Positions 1 through 6,432 are shown, counted from the first letter of the stretch. The stretch: DNA of 8,630 nucleotides from an uncultured Peptococcaceae bacterium (GCA_945949655.1 CAMFFG010000036.1:1-8630); one strand, 5' to 3'. The notes: generated from the sequence alone by a model not told the origin. Numbers and translations are program-made.

Positions 1-971
1 GGGGCAGGGATACGCTATCGCTGGACTCCTTGCAGGAAGAACTGGAGCAGCATACAGCACAGCAGGAGCCGCAGCCGAAATCAGAGGAAGACAAGGATCA
101 GCTTCCGGCTGAAACAGATGCTGCGGCAGAACCTGCTGAATCGATAGAAGCATTGAAAGAAGAACTGCAGAGTTATATCGGGCTGACACAGATTAAGGAG
201 GAAGTGCAGGATCTGATCAATCTGGTGACGGTACATCAGCTGCGGCGGCAGCATGATCTGCCCGTGGCGGATCTGTCACTGCACATGGTTTTTTCCGGTA
301 ATCCCGGAACAGGCAAAACCATGATTGCCCGGCTGATGGCCCGTATTTATAAAACGCTGGGCATTTTAAAGGGCGGCCAACTGGTGGAGGTGGATCGCAG
401 TGCTCTGGTGGCTGGCTATGTTGGCCAGACGGCGGCGAAAACGATGGCTGTGCTGGAGCAGGCCAAAGGCGGGGTGCTGTTTATCGATGAAGCCTACACC
501 TTATCCAGAGGCTCTGAAAATGATTTCGGGCAGGAGGCGATTGATACCATCCTAAAATATATGGAGGATCATCGGGAAGAGATCGTGGTGATCGTAGCCG
601 GTTACACGGAACTGATGCAGGATTTTGTGCACAGCAATCCCGGTCTGGAATCCCGGTTTAACCGGTATCTGTATTTTCCGGATTATACGGCCGAGGAACT
701 GCTGGATATTTTTCTGATGCGTTGTGCCAAACACTGCTATATACTGACCGATGAAGCAAAAGTGGAATTGCAGCACTTTCTGCAGCATCTGCCAGGCACG
801 GCGGCATCCTTTGGCAATGCCCGCGGTGTGCGGAATCTGTTTGAAAAAATTCTGGTGCAACAGTCCAATCGTTTGGCCACAGCAGAAATGGTGACCAGAG
901 AAAGTCTGATGGAACTGACACTGAAAGATGTACAAGCTGCTCTGGAGGAATACACAGATCACACAAAATAA
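1..971 (+). CDS. CbbX/SpoVK-like AAA+ ATPase, 5' end outside window
   Basis: AAA+ ATPase of the CbbX/SpoVK family. Known members are Rubisco activase CbbX and the sporulation protein SpoVK, which remodel protein partners by ATP hydrolysis; the partner here is unknown. The frame is open from base 3 with no stop, so the TTG at 30 is probably not the true start and the N-terminus lies outside the window. Counting from that TTG, residues 1-45 are a Glu/Gln/Ala-rich, probably disordered segment. Walker A GNPGTGKT is at 90-97, Walker B GVLFIDE at 148-154, the sensor-1 region IVAGY at about 188-192, a probable arginine-finger segment SNPGLESRF at 202-210, and a sensor-2-like region GNARGVRNLF at 262-271. 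The nucleotide-binding core is complete, so the protein should be an active ATPase. It ends at TAA 969-971, and no convincing hairpin terminator follows. No Rubisco genes are visible. The family call is firm and the cellular role is not known. Confidence 0.9.
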   Translation, partial: GRDTLSLDSLQEELEQHTAQQEPQPKSEEDKDQLPAETDAAAEPAESIEALKEELQSYIGLTQIKEEVQDLINLVTVHQLRRQHDLPVADLSLHMVFSGNPGTGKTMIARLMARIYKTLGILKGGQLVEVDRSALVAGYVGQTAAKTMAVLEQAKGGVLFIDEAYTLSRGSENDFGQEAIDTILKYMEDHREEIVVIVAGYTELMQDFVHSNPGLESRFNRYLYFPDYTAEELLDIFLMRCAKHCYILTDEAKVELQHFLQHLPGTAASFGNARGVRNLFEKILVQQSNRLATAEMVTRESLMELTLKDVQAALEEYTDHTK

Positions 972-1014
972 TGTAGTATATCGCAATTGTATTACCAGAT
1001 ATAAGAAATGATGG

Positions 1015-1043
1015 TTGACATGACTGCCGAATCATGGTATTCT
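1015..1043 (+). promoter_or_regulatory. Strong extended -10 promoter upstream of the DUF4375 gene
   Basis: A perfect -35 TTGACA (1015-1020), a 17-base spacer, and -10 TATTCT (1038-1043) preceded by TGG (1035-1037), which makes an extended -10. Transcription would start near 1050, leaving a leader of about 200 bases before the ATG at 1251. It is the best -35/-10 pair in the window. It is predicted from sequence only. Confidence 0.7.
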
Positions 1044-1049
1044 AAAAAT

Positions 1050-1250
1050 GAAAATATTTGTAAAAGATGACAGCGGCTGATTCGACAGACATGTGTGACA
1101 GACGTTGTCTTTTTATTTTCAGGCGACTGTTTTCTGGTTTTATATGCCTTGCAGAGAGCAGCGCAGGCGGTGACGGTGGAATATCAGGAAAAGGAGAATG
1201 GAACTTTGCGGCAAAGCGGCGTATAGACCACAGAAATCAGGGATCATGAT
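1050..1250 (+). ncRNA. Candidate structured leader or small RNA
   Basis: This stretch holds no convincing large ORF but has several complementary segments. ATGA 1067-1070 and CTGATT 1077-1082 near the 5' end can pair with TCAT 1244-1247 and AATCAG 1235-1240 at the 3' end, giving a closing stem with an internal loop. Inside lie a hairpin at 1146-1168 (GCCTTGC against GCGCAGGC with a small bulge), a possible TTTTCT 1130-1135 / GGAAAA 1187-1192 stem, and the palindrome CTTTGC-G-GCAAAG at 1204-1216. I recognise no known riboswitch or T-box core, and no strong terminator. A closed long hairpin with internal bubbles is loosely like 6S RNA, but this is an inference. The 3' part overlaps the ribosome-binding region of the next gene, so a cis-acting leader is equally possible. 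Confidence 0.25.
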
Positions 1251-1254
1251 ATGA
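1198..1254 (+). CDS. Candidate 18-codon leader peptide
   Basis: A small ORF, MELCGKAAYRPQKSGIMI, starts at ATG 1198, eight bases after an AGGA (1186-1189). Its stop TGA (1252-1254) overlaps the ATG of the DUF4375 gene (1251) in an ATGA arrangement, the classic geometry of translational coupling. The palindrome at 1204-1216 lies inside it. The downstream gene has only a modest site of its own (AGGGA at 1239-1243), so coupling would make sense. There is no run of a single amino acid as in attenuation peptides. An ORF this short can arise by chance, hence the low confidence. Confidence 0.22.
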   Translation: MELCGKAAYRPQKSGIMI

Positions 1255-1691
1255 GAGATTGTAATATCCGATGGAACTATTTATGTCAACCGGCATTAAA
1301 CCAATTCATGAAGCATGGACAGGATGAAAAACAGCAGACTTATCTGGCGCAACTCAGCGAGCAGGAACAGGAAATCGTATCGTTCAGTGTGCTGGCGTTC
1401 TATATGCAGCAGGGCGGTTTTCTGAATTTCTTTACACACTGGGATCTGTCGCAGTTGGACCTGGTACGGCGTGTTCTGCGCAAAATTGGCGCCAGATCCA
1501 TAGAACTGCTGCTGGAGCAGAGCAGCCAGATTATAAAACCAGTTCTGCAGCTATGGCCAGGCAGTACCCTGCAGGAATTGCTGCAGCATTTGACAGAAGC
1601 AGAGAAAGAAAAAATCTATGCGCTGGATCAGGCTTATCAGCGTGAAGAGGAACAGACCTATTATCAGGCTTTCTGTTATTATAGTGGATAA
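1251..1691 (+). CDS. DUF4375 / DMP19-like small protein
   Basis: A 146-residue, probably all-helical, soluble protein with no signal peptide or membrane segment. It resembles the DUF4375 (DMP19) family. The hallmark NGGF-QFF-type segment appears as QGGFLNFF (54-61) after a helix ending in VLAFYM. The Gly-Ala helix turn KIGA (78-81) follows, then a C-terminal LDQAYQ...YY segment (125-138) like the L-D-x-x-Y-Y end of the family. One member, Neisseria DMP19, is a DNA mimic that binds a transcription factor; most others are uncharacterised, so no function is assigned. An in-frame TAG at 1224-1226 limits the 5' end, and ATG 1251 is the only sensible start. The ribosome site is modest (AGGGA, 7 bases upstream). 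The gene has its own promoter at 1015-1043 and ends just before a two-way terminator. The family call rests on remembered motifs and is moderate. Confidence 0.6.
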   Translation: MRDCNIRWNYLCQPALNQFMKHGQDEKQQTYLAQLSEQEQEIVSFSVLAFYMQQGGFLNFFTHWDLSQLDLVRRVLRKIGARSIELLLEQSSQIIKPVLQLWPGSTLQELLQHLTEAEKEKIYALDQAYQREEEQTYYQAFCYYSG

Positions 1692-1741
1692 CAGATTGTT
1701 AACATGGTTATGGTATTTGAAACGATATCGTGATAAAAAGC

Positions 1742-1775
1742 AAAACCGGTAGAAGGAGAGCATTCTACCGGTTTT
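1742..1775. terminator. Two-way terminator between DUF4375 gene and rlmN
   Basis: A perfect 13-bp inverted repeat. The left arm is AAAACCGGTAGAA (1742-1754), the loop has 8 bases (1755-1762), and the right arm is TTCTACCGGTTTT (1763-1775). A-tract and T-tract flanks make it usable on both strands, which suits the convergent genes. The right arm overlaps the last codons and the stop codon of rlmN (stop 1765-1767 on the - strand). Confidence 0.88.
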
Positions 1776-2802
1776 CTGGTTTACTGCTTTGCTCATAGTC
1801 AGCTCGCAGCTGACCGCAGGCGGCTTTTACGGAGGAGCCAAATTCACGGCGCATGGTTACAGTGATTTTATTTTTTTTGAGAATATCATAAAAAGCCAGA
1901 ATCCGTTCCCGGCTGCTCTGGGTAAAACCGAGATTCTGCGTTTCGTTGTAAGGGATCAGATTGACATGAAAGTCATCGGTACCGATCAGATCGGCCAACA
2001 ATTGGGCCTGCCAGGGATGGTCGTTGATCCCCTGCAGCATCACATACTCCAGCATCACTTTTTTGCCGGTCTGTCGGATGCAAGTGCGGGCCGCGTCCAT
2101 CAGTTGTGCCACCGGATATCGCCGGTTGATGGTCATCAGGCGGCTGCGGGTCTCATCATCGGGGGCATGCAGGCTGATGGCCAGCAGACCGTGGGCAGGA
2201 TGTGCCGCGTACTGCAGAATCTGCGGTACCAGTCCGCAGGTGGAAACTGTAATGTGGCGCGGCCCCAGAGCTAGTCCATGGGGATGCTGCACGATTTCCA
2301 GAAACCGCATGACGTTATCGTAATTATCAAAAGGCTCGCCGATTCCCATCAGCACAATGTTAGAAATTTTTAACTGCAGGTGTTTCTGAATGAATAACAC
2401 CTGTGTGACCAGTTCTTCCGGCTGAAGACTGCGCACTTTTTTGAAGCGGCCGCTCTGGCAGAACGCACAGGCCATATTGCAGCCTACCTGGCTGGAAATA
2501 CAGAGGCTGTTACCGTAGTTCTGACGCATCAGTACGGCCTCGATCAGGCTGTTGTCCTGTAGTGCAAATAAAAATTTGACAGTATCAGCACTTTCCGTTT
2601 GTGCCAGCAGACGAGGCTGCTCCATGGTGAAAACGGCATGCAGCTTTTCTTTTAGAGATTGCCGGATTGCGGGCAACTCCAGCAGAGAATCTACCTGCTG
2701 CTGATAAAGCCCTTTGTAGATAAAAGGTGCTTTTGATGGCTTCTCACCGGTCTGCAATAAATATTTCTCTAACTGGGAGAAGGTGAGACCATAAATATTC
2801 AT
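1765..2802 (-). CDS. rlmN: 23S rRNA (adenine-2503-C2) methyltransferase, RlmN/Cfr family radical SAM enzyme
   Basis: A radical SAM enzyme of the RlmN/Cfr family, which in RlmN methylates C2 of A2503 in 23S rRNA (and A37 of some tRNAs) through a methyl-cysteine intermediate. Using the start at 2802 (345 aa), the [4Fe-4S] motif CNMACAFC gives Cys108, Cys112 and Cys115. Cys101, seven residues earlier in LCISSQVGC, and Cys329 in AACGQLR match the two catalytic cysteines of E. coli RlmN (C118 and C355). A SAM-contact motif MGIGEP and the segment STCGLVPQI are also present. The reading frame runs on to 2946, but ATG 2802 begins a typical RlmN N-terminus (MNIYGLTFSQLEKYLL) and has AGAGAGGA about 9 bases upstream. 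The longer form would be translated through the terminator hairpin at 2870-2916 and the proposed promoter. The sequence after the iron-sulfur motif (QSGRFKKVR) is not the commonest RlmN form, so a paralogous subfamily is possible. It ends inside the convergent terminator. Confidence 0.88.
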   Translation of the reverse strand: MNIYGLTFSQLEKYLLQTGEKPSKAPFIYKGLYQQQVDSLLELPAIRQSLKEKLHAVFTMEQPRLLAQTESADTVKFLFALQDNSLIEAVLMRQNYGNSLCISSQVGCNMACAFCQSGRFKKVRSLQPEELVTQVLFIQKHLQLKISNIVLMGIGEPFDNYDNVMRFLEIVQHPHGLALGPRHITVSTCGLVPQILQYAAHPAHGLLAISLHAPDDETRSRLMTINRRYPVAQLMDAARTCIRQTGKKVMLEYVMLQGINDHPWQAQLLADLIGTDDFHVNLIPYNETQNLGFTQSSRERILAFYDILKKNKITVTMRREFGSSVKAACGQLRADYEQSSKPENR

Positions 2803-2832
2803 AAGATCAATTCCTCTCTTTTCTATGGGCTT

Positions 2833-2862
2833 ATCATACCACAGTCGCCGATAAAATGGAAA
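2833..2862 (-). promoter_or_regulatory. Probable rlmN promoter
   Basis: On the - strand, -10 TATGAT (2833-2838) is preceded by TGG (2839-2841), giving an extended -10. A partial -35, TTTCCA, lies at 2857-2862 with an 18-base spacer. It sits between the terminator of the upstream XRE gene and the rlmN ribosome site, exactly where an independent promoter would be needed. Confidence 0.55.
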
Positions 2863-2869
2863 CAGAATT

Positions 2870-2916
2870 AAAAAAGAACTGGAGCATGGCATGATCCCAT
2901 GCTTCAGTTCTTTTTT
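2870..2916 (-). terminator. Intrinsic terminator after the XRE gene
   Basis: A 20-bp stem pairs 2870-2889 with 2897-2916 around a 7-base loop (2890-2896), with a single G-U pair at 2882/2904. The arms carry A6 and T6 tracts. On the - strand it lies 26 bases past the XRE stop codon and ends in a U-run. It separates the XRE gene from rlmN. The symmetrical tracts would also let it act on + strand transcripts. Confidence 0.9.
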
Positions 2917-2942
2917 GAAGAAATATGTATGGCGCGGTCCTA

Positions 2943-3338
2943 TCATTTGGTCAGAATTGGCGGGTACAGTTTCTGCTTTTGTTGATCTTCCTTTTGCTTC
3001 AGCATCAGGTAGCCCAGAAAATCCAACAGGATTTTCCGTTTCTCACTGGAAAGTGTCAGCAAAGCAGAGGTGACTTCTCCCACCGTTTTTCCCTGCGCAA
3101 AAATTTTTTCCATTTCTTCTGCCGGCTGCTGCAAAGTGGTCCGTCCCAGCAGAAAATCCGTAGATACGCCATAAAAATCTGCCAGCTTGCACAGATATTC
3201 CTGCGGCAGGGATGTGTGCCCCTTTTCGTAATTGGAATAAGTCTGCTGTACCACGCCCAGATATTTGGCAATGGTATCCTGTTTGTATTCATGGTCTTCC
3301 CGCAAATTGCGGAGAACTTCAGGTGTGCGCTTTGTCAT
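2943..3338 (-). CDS. XRE-family helix-turn-helix regulator
   Basis: A 131-residue DNA-binding protein of the Cro/CI (XRE, HTH_3) type. The domain covers about residues 6-65, with the helix-turn-helix around 19-40 (QDTIAKYLGVVQQTYSNYEK) and the usual ending LADFYGVSTDFLLGR. Residues 70-131 form a predicted helical, charged tail rich in Lys and Gln, possibly for dimerisation; I see no peptidase or sensor domain. The start ATG (3336-3338) has GAGGTG five bases upstream (3344-3349). A strong terminator follows, so the gene is likely monocistronic. It is transcribed away from the serine recombinase across a 337-base AT-rich spacer. Its target is unknown; autoregulation, or control of the recombinase through that spacer, is a reasonable guess only. 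Confidence 0.88.
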   Translation of the reverse strand: MTKRTPEVLRNLREDHEYKQDTIAKYLGVVQQTYSNYEKGHTSLPQEYLCKLADFYGVSTDFLLGRTTLQQPAEEMEKIFAQGKTVGEVTSALLTLSSEKRKILLDFLGYLMLKQKEDQQKQKLYPPILTK

Positions 3339-3376
3339 GATAACACCTCACATTTGATGAAAATCGTTACGGAATC

Positions 3377-3385
3377 AATGTACCA
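3377..3385 (-). promoter_or_regulatory. Candidate extended -10 of the XRE gene promoter
   Basis: On the - strand, TGG (3383-3385) is followed by TACATT (3377-3382). This lies 39 bases upstream of the start codon. No good -35 hexamer is seen at 16-18 bases, so the call rests on the extended -10 and its position. Confidence 0.35.
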
Positions 3386-3597
3386 TAGCCAAAGGGAACA
3401 GACTGCTTTTTACCTTATTTTTATGTATTATTATATGATTAAACCATTTATATGCGTAAAGCAAAGAAGTAGATTTTACTTCTGGCAGGGCGAATTCTCA
3501 GTTTATTGGCGGAATCCTGCAACTGGTAGAGATATAACCGTTGATTTTTATAAAATATTATACTGTTTGTAGAGACTTCCTACTTTTCGATAGAAAA

Positions 3598-3606
3598 TGG
3601 TACACT
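3598..3606 (+). promoter_or_regulatory. Candidate extended -10 of the serine recombinase promoter
   Basis: TGG (3598-3600) is followed by TACACT (3601-3606), about 70 bases before the recombinase ATG. No convincing -35 precedes it. The two close TTTTACT repeats (3606-3612 and 3619-3625) lie at or just past the expected transcription start, where a bound protein would block it. Confidence 0.35.
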
Positions 3607-3675
3607 TTTACTAATCAATTTTACTGCAAATATAGGTAAATTATCAGAACAAAGGAAGTATGGAGGTAGGGGAAA

Positions 3676-4296
3676 ATGACAGTCTATGGTTATGTGAGAG
3701 TATCTACCAGAGAACAGAATGAAGACCGGCAGTTAATTGCACTGGCACAGTTTCATATTCCAGATGAAAATTTATATGTGGATAAGCTGAGCGGCAAAGA
3801 TTTTAAACGGCCGGCGTACAGAAAACTAATGCGCCGGTTGAAACCGGATGATGTTTTGATTGTGAAAAGTATCGATCGTTTGGGTCGCAATTACAAGGAA
3901 ATTATGGAGCAATGGCGAATTATTACAAAGGAAAAACGAGCCGATATAAAAGTACTTGATACGCCTCTGCTGGATACCACCTACTGTAAAGATCTGCTGG
4001 GAACATTTATTGCCGATCTGGTGCTGGCTGTAATGTCTTATACAGCACAGATGGAGCGGGAGAATATCCGTCAGCGGCAGGCGGAAGGTATTGCTGCCGC
4101 CAAAGCCAAAGGCAAAAAATTTGGCCGTCCGGAAGTACAAATGCCGGAAGATTTTGACACACTGTATGAACTGTGGTGTGAAGGCGAGATCACTCTGACC
4201 GAATTCGCAGAGTTGTGCGAGGTCTCCCGCGGCACCATGTATAACTATCTGCGGCGGGAAAAAGGGTTTGGCGGTGCCGGGTTTCATGAGGATTAA
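3676..4296 (+). CDS. Small serine recombinase (resolvase/invertase family)
   Basis: A 206-residue site-specific recombinase that cuts DNA through a serine-phosphate intermediate. The N-terminal resolvase domain spans about 1-140. It has the YVRVSTREQN signature with Arg8 and catalytic Ser10, and the segment SIDRLGRN with Asp67, Arg68 and Arg71. All five numbers match the gamma-delta resolvase active site. A long helix follows (about 124-147, QMERENIRQRQAEG), then KGKKFGRP and a C-terminal helix-turn-helix (about 165-195, with LTEFAELCEVSRGTMYNYL). Length and layout are those of an intact small resolvase or DNA invertase. The start ATG has GGAGG (3662-3666) nine bases upstream. No transposase, inverted repeats or resistance genes accompany it, so it is a solitary copy. 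It could be a leftover of a mobile element or a domesticated inversion switch. The substrate site is not identified. Confidence 0.93.
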   Translation: MTVYGYVRVSTREQNEDRQLIALAQFHIPDENLYVDKLSGKDFKRPAYRKLMRRLKPDDVLIVKSIDRLGRNYKEIMEQWRIITKEKRADIKVLDTPLLDTTYCKDLLGTFIADLVLAVMSYTAQMERENIRQRQAEGIAAAKAKGKKFGRPEVQMPEDFDTLYELWCEGEITLTEFAELCEVSRGTMYNYLRREKGFGGAGFHED

Positions 4297-4472
4297 AATC
4301 GTTTGCGGCCTGCGAAAAACGCTTTATAAAAAGATTTTGCGAAAAAGCCCAATTAAATTTGCAGAAAAAGATAAAAAAAACTTTTCTAGCAGAGCATTTC
4401 GCGGTATAATATTCTAGATGCACAATGTTTAATCATAAAAATTAACATATTATTTTTAGGAGGAATTTTGAA
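4297..4472 (+). promoter_or_regulatory. tig promoter region
   Basis: The consensus -10 TATAAT lies at 4405-4410, preceded by CGG rather than TGG. The -35 is weak (TTTCTA at 4383-4388 with a 16-base spacer), set in an A-rich stretch that may act as an UP-like element. Transcription would start near 4417, giving a leader of about 55 bases ending in AGGAGG (4458-4463). A 9-base direct repeat TGCGAAAAA occurs at 4311-4319 and 4338-4346. I see no CIRCE element and no CtsR-type heptad repeat, and no strong terminator for the recombinase gene. Confidence 0.6.
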
Positions 4473-5786
4473 ATGACTGTAAGCATTGAAAAACTGGATA
4501 AGGTAAAGGCCGAACTGACCATTACTGTACCAGCCGAAGTTTTTGGAGAAGCAATGAAAAAAGCATATAAAGAAATGGCTCCAAAAATTAAAATCCCTGG
4601 TTTCCGTCCAGGTAAAGTGCCAATGAACGTGGTAGAAAAAATGTATGGCCCGGAAGTATTTTATGAAGAAGCTGCTAATATTCTGATTATGCCGCAGTAT
4701 GTGGATGCAGTGAGAGAAGCCGTGGAAGCAGATCCGTTCTTCCAGCCTATCGCCCGTCCGGATTTTGATATCGTGCAGATCGAAAAAGGGAAAGAATTCA
4801 TCTTTAAAGCGGTAGTAGATACCAAACAGAAAGTAGAATTAGGCGAATATAAAGGAATTGAAATTCAGGAAATCGATGGCGAAGTAACTGACAAAGAAAT
4901 TGATCAGTATATCGATACCATCCGCGACAAACAGGCCGAAGTAAAAACCATCACCGATGACAAACGGGTTGCTTTAAAAGAAGGCGACACAGCCAACATT
5001 AATTTTGTAGGCAAAAAAGATGGCGAACCATTTGCAGGCGGTTCGGCAGAAGGCTACGATCTGGTGATCGGTTCCAAGTCCTTCATCCCTGGCTTTGAAG
5101 AAGGCATGGTTGGTATGAAAATCGAAGAAGTTCGCAACATTGAACTGAGCTTCCCGGAAGATTACTATGTAACCGATTTAGCTGGTCAGCCGGTCGTATT
5201 TGAAGTGACCTTAAATGAAATCAAACGGAAAACACTGCCGGAACTGAACGATGAATTTGTAAAAGATGTAAGCAACTTTGAAACCGTAGAAGCATATAAA
5301 GAAGATATCAAAAAAATGCTGACAGAAGAAAAAGCTGCTGAAATCAAAAACAGATACAAAGCAGACGTTGCAGTAAAGGTAACAGAACAGAGCGATGTTG
5401 TTGCGCCGGAATCTCAGGTGAAAGCAGAAGCTGAAAACTTCATGAACGATATCAAATTCCAGATGAGCCAGCAGGGAATCAGCCTGGAAGACTACGTAAA
5501 ACTGACAAACGGCAATATGGAAGACATCGAGAAAGAATGCGAAGCCAGAGCTGAAAGCTTCGTAAAACAGAATATCGTATTTGAAGCAATTGCAGAAAAA
5601 GAAGGCCTGGACATTTCTGACGAGGAATTAGAAGCAGAATACAACAAAATGGCCGAAATGTATAAACAGCCGGTAGAAACCATTAAAGAAGTATTCACCA
5701 TGAGAGGGCAGACAAGTCTGATCAAACGGAATCTGTTATTAGAAAAAGTTTCTGATTTCCTTTTAGAAAATGCAAAAATTGGTTAA
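4473..5786 (+). CDS. tig: Trigger factor, ribosome-associated chaperone and prolyl isomerase
   Basis: Trigger factor docks at the ribosomal exit tunnel, shields nascent chains and catalyses prolyl cis-trans isomerisation. The 437 residues are the usual length. The N-terminal ribosome-binding domain carries the signature GFRPGKVP at 43-50, the same position as in E. coli. An FKBP-type domain covers about 155-245 (GDTANINFVGKKDGEPF and GFEEGMVGMK). The C-terminal helical chaperone domain runs from about 250 to the end. The ATG has AGGAGG nine bases upstream. Codons lean strongly to GAA, AAA and GTA compared with neighbours, as expected for a highly expressed gene. It is the first gene of the tig-clpP-clpX operon; 42 bases without a terminator separate it from clpP. 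Confidence 0.98.
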   Translation: MTVSIEKLDKVKAELTITVPAEVFGEAMKKAYKEMAPKIKIPGFRPGKVPMNVVEKMYGPEVFYEEAANILIMPQYVDAVREAVEADPFFQPIARPDFDIVQIEKGKEFIFKAVVDTKQKVELGEYKGIEIQEIDGEVTDKEIDQYIDTIRDKQAEVKTITDDKRVALKEGDTANINFVGKKDGEPFAGGSAEGYDLVIGSKSFIPGFEEGMVGMKIEEVRNIELSFPEDYYVTDLAGQPVVFEVTLNEIKRKTLPELNDEFVKDVSNFETVEAYKEDIKKMLTEEKAAEIKNRYKADVAVKVTEQSDVVAPESQVKAEAENFMNDIKFQMSQQGISLEDYVKLTNGNMEDIEKECEARAESFVKQNIVFEAIAEKEGLDISDEELEAEYNKMAEMYKQPVETIKEVFTMRGQTSLIKRNLLLEKVSDFLLENAKIG

Positions 5787-5828
5787 GATATAAAAAGAAA
5801 TTTCAATTTGTAAAGGAGGATAATCAGG

Positions 5829-6413
5829 ATGAGTTACTTAGTTCCAATGGTTGTTGAACAAACCAATCGTGGGGAACGGTCTTACGATATTTATTCCAGA
5901 TTATTAAAAGACAGAATTATTCTTTTGGGGGATGAGGTAAACAATGCAACAGCAAATGCGATCATTGCGCAGCTGCTGTTCCTGGAAGCCGATGACCCGG
6001 ATAAGGATATCTCTCTTTATATCAATAGTCCGGGAGGGTCCGTCACGGCTGGTCTGGCAATTTTTGATACCATGAACTATATCAAGCCTGATGTATCCAC
6101 TGTGTGTCTGGGAATGGCCGCCAGCATGGGCGCGTTTCTGCTGGCAGCGGGTGCAAAGGGAAAACGCTTTGCGTTACCAAACAGTGAGATCATGATCCAC
6201 CAGCCTATGGGCGGTGCCAGTGGTCAGGCGACAGATATTGCGATTCATGCGGAACATATTTTGAGAACAAGAGAAACCTTAAATAAAATTCTTGCAGAAC
6301 GGACTGGACAGAGTCTGGAACAGATCAGGCAGGATACAGAACGTGATAATTTTATGACAGCCGAACAGGCAAAAGCATACGGACTGGTTGACGAGGTTAT
6401 GAGCAAGCATTAA
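5829..6413 (+). CDS. clpP: ClpP, proteolytic subunit of the ATP-dependent Clp protease
   Basis: A serine peptidase that forms the two-ring, 14-subunit degradation chamber in the cytoplasm and works with ClpX (or ClpC/ClpA) unfoldases. The 194 residues are the normal bacterial length. The catalytic triad is visible: Ser99 in GMAASMGA, His124 in MIHQPMGG, and Asp173 in ERDNFM. The oxyanion-loop segment SPGGSV is at 67-72. The N-terminus [17 protein letters not shown] is typical, with the short propeptide expected to be removed by self-cleavage. AAAGGAGG (5812-5819) lies nine bases before the ATG. It sits between tig and clpX, with only 19 bases to clpX, so the protease and its unfoldase are co-transcribed. 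Confidence 0.98.
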   Translation: MSYLVPMVVEQTNRGERSYDIYSRLLKDRIILLGDEVNNATANAIIAQLLFLEADDPDKDISLYINSPGGSVTAGLAIFDTMNYIKPDVSTVCLGMAASMGAFLLAAGAKGKRFALPNSEIMIHQPMGGASGQATDIAIHAEHILRTRETLNKILAERTGQSLEQIRQDTERDNFMTAEQAKAYGLVDEVMSKH

Positions 6414-6432
6414 GTTTCTATGAGGTGAGTAC

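Larger units (their letters stand above)
3339..3675. other. AT-rich divergent intergenic region with dyad and short repeats
   Basis: A spacer of 337 bases with no supportable gene. It holds a 7-bp inverted repeat AGAAGTA / TACTTCT (3465-3471 and 3477-3483, 5-base centre) that looks like an operator. TTTTACT occurs three times: 3474-3480 overlapping the dyad, 3606-3612 and 3619-3625, the last two 13 bases apart. Candidate promoters for both flanking genes lie at its ends. Small serine recombinases often act at short dyads next to their own gene, so a res-like or operator role is possible. I cannot define a crossover site by eye. Confidence 0.4.

Noticed and set aside
1097..1114. GACA-GACGT-TGTC followed by T-run as a terminator or attenuator
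   Set aside because: The stem has only four base pairs and is too weak to call.
1067..1249. 60-codon ORF upstream of the DUF4375 gene
   Set aside because: It has no ribosome binding site, starts only about 16 bases after the predicted transcription start, shows unlikely composition, and overlaps the structured leader.
1789..2274. 161-codon + strand ORF opposite rlmN
   Set aside because: It is a shadow frame of rlmN, which carries full catalytic motifs on the other strand.
2803..2946. N-terminal extension of rlmN to the ATG at 2946
   Set aside because: The extra 48 residues would be translated through the terminator and the proposed promoter and are unlike RlmN. ATG 2802 has a good ribosome site.
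2925..3572. 215-codon + strand ORF opposite the XRE gene
   Set aside because: It is antisense to a clear helix-turn-helix gene, has no family resemblance, and runs into the AT-rich spacer.
4299..4324. Possible terminator after the recombinase (CGTTT...AAACG)
   Set aside because: It has a five-pair AT-rich stem with a large loop and no clear U-run.
4297..4472. Heat-shock operators (CIRCE or CtsR) before tig
   Set aside because: Neither the CIRCE inverted repeat nor the CtsR heptad repeat is seen.
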